Shown: positions 61,176-64,000 of the stretch, piece by piece
Position numbering within the stretch: position 1 is the stretch's first letter
Layout of the letters: every line of letters begins with the position of its first letter
Source: Pseudomonas palleroniana
Lineage (GTDB): Bacteria > Pseudomonadota > Gammaproteobacteria > Pseudomonadales > Pseudomonadaceae
Length of the DNA: 64,000 bases
Direction: 5' to 3'
NCBI RefSeq assembly: GCF_003031675.1
Contig: NZ_PYWX01000006.1
Span: 1 to 64,000 of the forward strand
Notes under the pieces: model-generated
Told to the model about the DNA's origin: nothing
What the model saw: the letters and a program-made list of their open reading frames with translations, nothing else
Databases searched by the model: none
Made by a program: the position numbers and the translations under genes

Positions 61176-62195
61176 ATGCGCGTGTTTTTTCTACTGGCCG
61201 CTCTCTTGTTCGGCCTGCCGTCTTTTGCGGCTTCTCGATGTGATGTCAATGTCCCGACCCAAACGGTCGACCTGGAAACAGTCAGCATCGCCTACCAAAG
61301 TATCGGGCGGGCGTCGGATCCTGCGTTGCTGCTGGTGATGGGGCTGGGCGGGCAGTTGATCCATTGGCCGGATGAAGTGGTGGTGGCCCTGTGTGAGCAG
61401 GGGTTCCGGGTGATTCGCTACGACAACCGTGACGTCGGCCTGTCCACCTGGCGCCAGGCCCCGGCCAGCGCCAACCTGACCTTCGAAGTGCTGCGCTACA
61501 AGCTCGGCCTGCCGGTGGCGACGCCCTACACGCTGACGGATATGGCCGATGATGCGCTGGGTTTGATGGATGCCTTGCAGATCCGGCAATTCCACGTGCT
61601 GGGCGTGAGCATGGGCGGCATGATCGCCCAGCACCTGGCGGCGATGGCACCGCAGCGGGTGGAAAGCCTGACGTTAGTGATGACCAGCTCCGGCGCCGAG
61701 GGCCTGCCGGCGCCGAGTGCGGCGCTGGTGCAATTGTTGTCGCGGCGCAGCGCGCCCAATCGCGAGGTGGCGCTGGAGCAGCAGGCGGACCTGCTCGCGG
61801 CCCTGGGCAGCCCGCAGGTGAAAGATGATCGTCAGGTATTACTGCATCAGGCGGCACTGTCCTATGACCGTGCCTTCAACCCCGAGGGTGTGAAGCGCCA
61901 GATCATGGCAATCCTCGCCGAGCCCAGCCGCGTGCCGTTGCTCAACCAGCTGCGGGTCCCGACACTGGTGGTGCATGGCACCGCCGATCCCTTGTTGCCG
62001 GTGATGCACGGCGTGCACCTGGCCGCGCATATCCAGGGCAGCCAACTGAAACTGATTCCGGGCATGGCCCATCGATTCCAGGAAGCGTTCAAGGCACCGC
62101 TGCTGACGGCGGTGCTGCCCTACCTGCAAGCCCATCGCGAAGACGTTGCGCATTGGGCGCAGATTGACCTGGGTGAGTCTTCGAAGGTGCTGTGA
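61176..62195 (+). CDS. Alpha/beta-hydrolase with signal peptide
   Basis: This 339-residue protein has a likely signal peptide (about 1-19, ending FAAS) and the alpha/beta-hydrolase fold: oxyanion [12 protein letters not shown], nucleophile elbow GVSMGGMIA, Asp in GTADPLLP and His in GMAHRFQE. It is probably exported or lipid-facing; the substrate (esters, lactones) is unknown. The ATG at 61176 was chosen because the hydrophobic segment starts right after it; a GTG at 61107 would add 23 residues before it. It is single, with a DsbA-like gene 67 bases downstream. Confidence 0.83.
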   Translation: MRVFFLLAALLFGLPSFAASRCDVNVPTQTVDLETVSIAYQSIGRASDPALLLVMGLGGQLIHWPDEVVVALCEQGFRVIRYDNRDVGLSTWRQAPASANLTFEVLRYKLGLPVATPYTLTDMADDALGLMDALQIRQFHVLGVSMGGMIAQHLAAMAPQRVESLTLVMTSSGAEGLPAPSAALVQLLSRRSAPNREVALEQQADLLAALGSPQVKDDRQVLLHQAALSYDRAFNPEGVKRQIMAILAEPSRVPLLNQLRVPTLVVHGTADPLLPVMHGVHLAAHIQGSQLKLIPGMAHRFQEAFKAPLLTAVLPYLQAHREDVAHWAQIDLGESSKVL

Positions 62196-62262
62196 ACTTG
62201 GTGTATGGTGCAACCTTTACGGCGCGTCAGTGCCGACAAGAACGCCTGCGAGGTTGCCTGCC

Positions 62263-62916
62263 ATGAGTACTCCCCTGAAAATCGATTTCGTCAGCGACGT
62301 GTCTTGCCCCTGGTGCATCATTGGTCTGCGCGGCTTGACCGAAGCCCTCGACCAACTGGGTAGCGAGGTACAGGCCGAGATTCATTTCCAGCCATTCGAA
62401 CTCAACCCGAACATGCCCGCCGGCGGGCAAAACATCGTTGAGCACATCACCGAGAAATATGGCTCCACCGCCGAGCAGTCCCAGGCCAACCGCGAACGCA
62501 TCCGCGACATGGGCGCAGCCCTGGGCTTCGCTTTCCGCACCGACGGCCAGAGCCGTATCTACAACACCTTCGACGCCCACCGCCTGCTGCATTGGGCGGG
62601 GCTAGAAGGCTTGCAGTACAACCTCAAGGAAGCGCTGTTCAAGGCGTATTTCAGCGATGGCCAGGACCCATCCGACCACGCGACCCTGGCGATCATCGCC
62701 GAGAGCGTCGGCCTGGACATCCAGCGTGCGGCCCAGATCCTGGCTAGCGACGAGTACGCCGCCGAAGTGCGCGAGCAGGAAGAACTGTGGGTGTCCCGTG
62801 GCGTAAGCTCGGTGCCGACCATCGTGTTCAACGATCAGTACGCGGTCAGCGGCGGCCAGCCGGCGGAAGCCTTTGTGGGCGCGATTCGTCAGATTATCAG
62901 CGAAGCCAAAGGCTGA
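62263..62916 (+). CDS. DsbA-family oxidoreductase (FrnE-like)
   Basis: This 217-residue thioredoxin-fold protein has the CPWC active site (SCPWC near 15-19) in the first strand turn, the Asn-rich ELNPNMPAGGQN segment, cis-Pro in SSVPTIVF and GGQPAEAF, as in the 2-hydroxychromene-2-carboxylate isomerase/FrnE group. It is cytoplasmic (no signal peptide) and may protect against oxidative stress or form disulfides. The ATG at 62263 has GAGG nine bases upstream; upstream in-frame codons belong to the hydrolase gene region and are rejected. Confidence 0.86.
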   Translation: MSTPLKIDFVSDVSCPWCIIGLRGLTEALDQLGSEVQAEIHFQPFELNPNMPAGGQNIVEHITEKYGSTAEQSQANRERIRDMGAALGFAFRTDGQSRIYNTFDAHRLLHWAGLEGLQYNLKEALFKAYFSDGQDPSDHATLAIIAESVGLDIQRAAQILASDEYAAEVREQEELWVSRGVSSVPTIVFNDQYAVSGGQPAEAFVGAIRQIISEAKG

Positions 62917-62919
62917 GCT

Positions 62920-63690
62920 TCAGTCAAACTTGTAGCTGATCGCCGTCTGCACCTGGCCCTGGTTCACGTCGCCGGTTTTCTTGACGATGCTGCTGTTGGC
63001 CGCCGAGCCGACCAGGCGCGTCCAGCTGGCGCTTGTCAGCCACGACCAATGGGAGGTCAGCGGGAACTCGAAACTCTGGGTCAGCGTCAGGTTCTGGAAG
63101 CCGGCGCTGGCGTTGTAGGCCCGGATACCTGAGGCGGCGGATTCATTGGCGTCGACGCCAAAGAACGCCTGGGTCTGACGGGCGTCGGCAAAGTAGGCCA
63201 TCAGGCCCGTGCTGCCGATGATGTCGCCGCCCATCGGGTAACCCAGTTCACCGCCGAGTTTGCCCAGCATGCCGGTTCGACTGTGTGCGCCGCCGACCGC
63301 CTGGCCGACCTGGGTGTAGATGCGCCAGAAATCGGCCGGGGCGTATTGCACGAACCCGCCGACTTCGGCCATGTCCGGCACATCACGCAAGCCGCGCAGT
63401 GAGCCGTTGGCGGTCCGGCCCGGCAGGTAATTGATGTAGGGGCCGGCGGTAAAACCGTTGGTATTGAGTACGCTCCAGGTCAGGCCGTCGTCTGTCGCCA
63501 GGCTCACGTTGCCCCAGTCCAGGTCGAGTTCGGGGACCGGTTTGACTTCGTAGCTGCTGGCGGTGGGGTCGCGGGGCTGATAGCTGAAGCCGGCACCCAC
63601 CTGGCCGGTGAGACCGGCGGCCCAGGCGGCGCTGGAAACGTCCAGCAGACCGAACAGACCTGTGAGTACCGCGCAAGTGACTTTGAGCAT
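62920..63690 (-). CDS. MipA/OmpV-family outer-membrane protein
   Basis: This 256-residue protein has a signal peptide (about 1-24, ending WAAG) and an antiparallel barrel of MipA/OmpV type: GAGFSYQPRDPTASSYEVKPVPELDLDWGNVSL at the start, PYINYLPGR, MAEVGGFVQYAP, then repeated aromatic strands ending TAISYKF with a final Asp. MipA links murein enzymes in E. coli; many relatives have no assigned role. It ends four bases after the convergent DsbA-like stop. A perfect 12-base inverted repeat lies 78 bases upstream of its start. Confidence 0.8.
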   Translation of the reverse strand: MLKVTCAVLTGLFGLLDVSSAAWAAGLTGQVGAGFSYQPRDPTASSYEVKPVPELDLDWGNVSLATDDGLTWSVLNTNGFTAGPYINYLPGRTANGSLRGLRDVPDMAEVGGFVQYAPADFWRIYTQVGQAVGGAHSRTGMLGKLGGELGYPMGGDIIGSTGLMAYFADARQTQAFFGVDANESAASGIRAYNASAGFQNLTLTQSFEFPLTSHWSWLTSASWTRLVGSAANSSIVKKTGDVNQGQVQTAISYKFD

Positions 63691-63767
63691 GGAGCGGATT
63701 CCTTACCTGAACTGGCGCGCATTCACGCGCGAAGGTAGCCCTGCGCGCAAGCACTCATCTTGTTTGT

Positions 63768-63794
63768 AGCAAGCTACAAAAATTGTAGCTTGCT
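63768..63794. promoter_or_regulatory. Perfect 12-base inverted repeat, candidate operator
   Basis: AGCAAGCTACAA (63768-63779), AAA, TTGTAGCTTGCT (63783-63794) is a perfect inverted repeat between two divergent genes. It is too short-tailed for a terminator and is longer than usual for a chance palindrome. It could bind a TetR- or MarR-type regulator controlling either gene. Confidence 0.45.
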
Positions 63795-63916
63795 CGACAC
63801 ATATCACCACTCATTTTAGCCAAAACCCCAGCCCCGCTGGTTTTCAGCCAGTTGGCACACTCTCTGCTATGCCTCTTGGGCAAGCGCATACAGCGCGCTC
63901 CATCAAGGTAAACGCA

Positions 63917-64000
63917 ATGATCCAGTGGCATATCGTGTGTGACTTCGACGGGACCATCACCCCCACCGATGTCATCGACAACGTCCTCCAACGCTTCGCC
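63917..64000 (+). CDS. HAD-family phosphatase, 5' end only (MtnX-like)
   Basis: The first 28 codons read MIQWHIVCDFDGTITPTDVI and continue to the window end. CDFDGTIT is HAD motif 1 with the nucleophile and acid/base aspartates, in the form of the MtnX-like/HAD-IB group. AAGG lies about seven bases before the ATG. The rest of the gene, and its substrate, lie outside the window. Confidence 0.75.
   Translation, partial: MIQWHIVCDFDGTITPTDVIDNVLQRFA

Noticed and set aside
1..64000. CRISPR array, tRNA or rRNA genes, insertion sequences, phage genes
   Set aside because: Read for regular spacer repeats, cloverleaf ends and transposase or integrase motifs; none was found. The only repeats are REP-type palindromes.

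Overview
The window reads as a chromosome segment of a Pseudomonas from the fluorescens group. The support is: GC-rich genes, the characteristic GGGAGGGGGCTTGCTCCC-type REP/REPIN repeats (three places), a membrane PQQ glucose dehydrogenase (gcd), a second Lon-type protease beside a ZnuD-like receptor region as in P. aeruginosa, and several typical pseudomonad families (MetR, OpgC, MipA/OmpV, VF530). No rRNA, tRNA, insertion sequence, phage or CRISPR array is visible.

Layout. (1) 1-2711: REP-type repeats and an AsrA-like second Lon protease with a good sigma-32 promoter match. (2) 2772-11721: a GntR-type regulator with two winged helices, divergent from a nine-gene catabolic operon: amidase, NodB/PuuE-type deacetylase-fold hydrolase, MFS transporter, two SDR dehydrogenases, a small MCGLCG protein, a CobW-type GTPase and a solute-binding protein without signal peptide. 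A sigma-54 promoter and repeated GTAC operators lie between regulator and operon. An imide or cyclic-amide nitrogen pathway is the best guess. (3) 11732-15019: HMG-CoA reductase (class I), mevalonate kinase and diphosphomevalonate decarboxylase as a tightly coupled operon, very unusual for a pseudomonad, with phosphomevalonate kinase and HMG-CoA synthase absent from the window. (4) 15344-17763: membrane EAL phosphodiesterase with a broken GGDEF motif, ending inside a REPIN. (5) 17777-25086: gcd, zinc-type TonB receptor with Zur box, two small genes, and a PadR/ferric-reductase pair like E. coli yqjI/yqjH. (6) 25489-31129: a complete CS1-type (alternate chaperone/usher) fimbrial operon with two pilins. 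(7) 31087-36068: a bifunctional PBP-like protein and an amino-acid permease. (8) 36098-42550 and 55370-60976: two giant DUF6543/dermonecrotic-toxin-like proteins, one ending in leucine-rich repeats plus a NEL-type E3 ubiquitin ligase domain; both have the same element upstream. (9) 42659-45574: OpgC-like acyltransferase and a membrane-anchored glutamate-synthase-like flavoprotein. (10) 45812-53421: a signalling island of two related receiver proteins, a sensor kinase, a cytochrome c peroxidase and a divergent YN-GYP response regulator. (11) 53421-64000: Nudix, GNAT, MetR, an alpha/beta hydrolase, a DsbA-like oxidoreductase, MipA/OmpV, and the first codons of a HAD phosphatase cut by the window edge.

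The most novel signals are the incomplete mevalonate module, the sigma-54/GntR-controlled amidase-hydrolase-CobW operon with a cytosolic binding protein, and the toxin pair that share a promoter-proximal element. Functions are assigned by reading motifs; no database search was possible.
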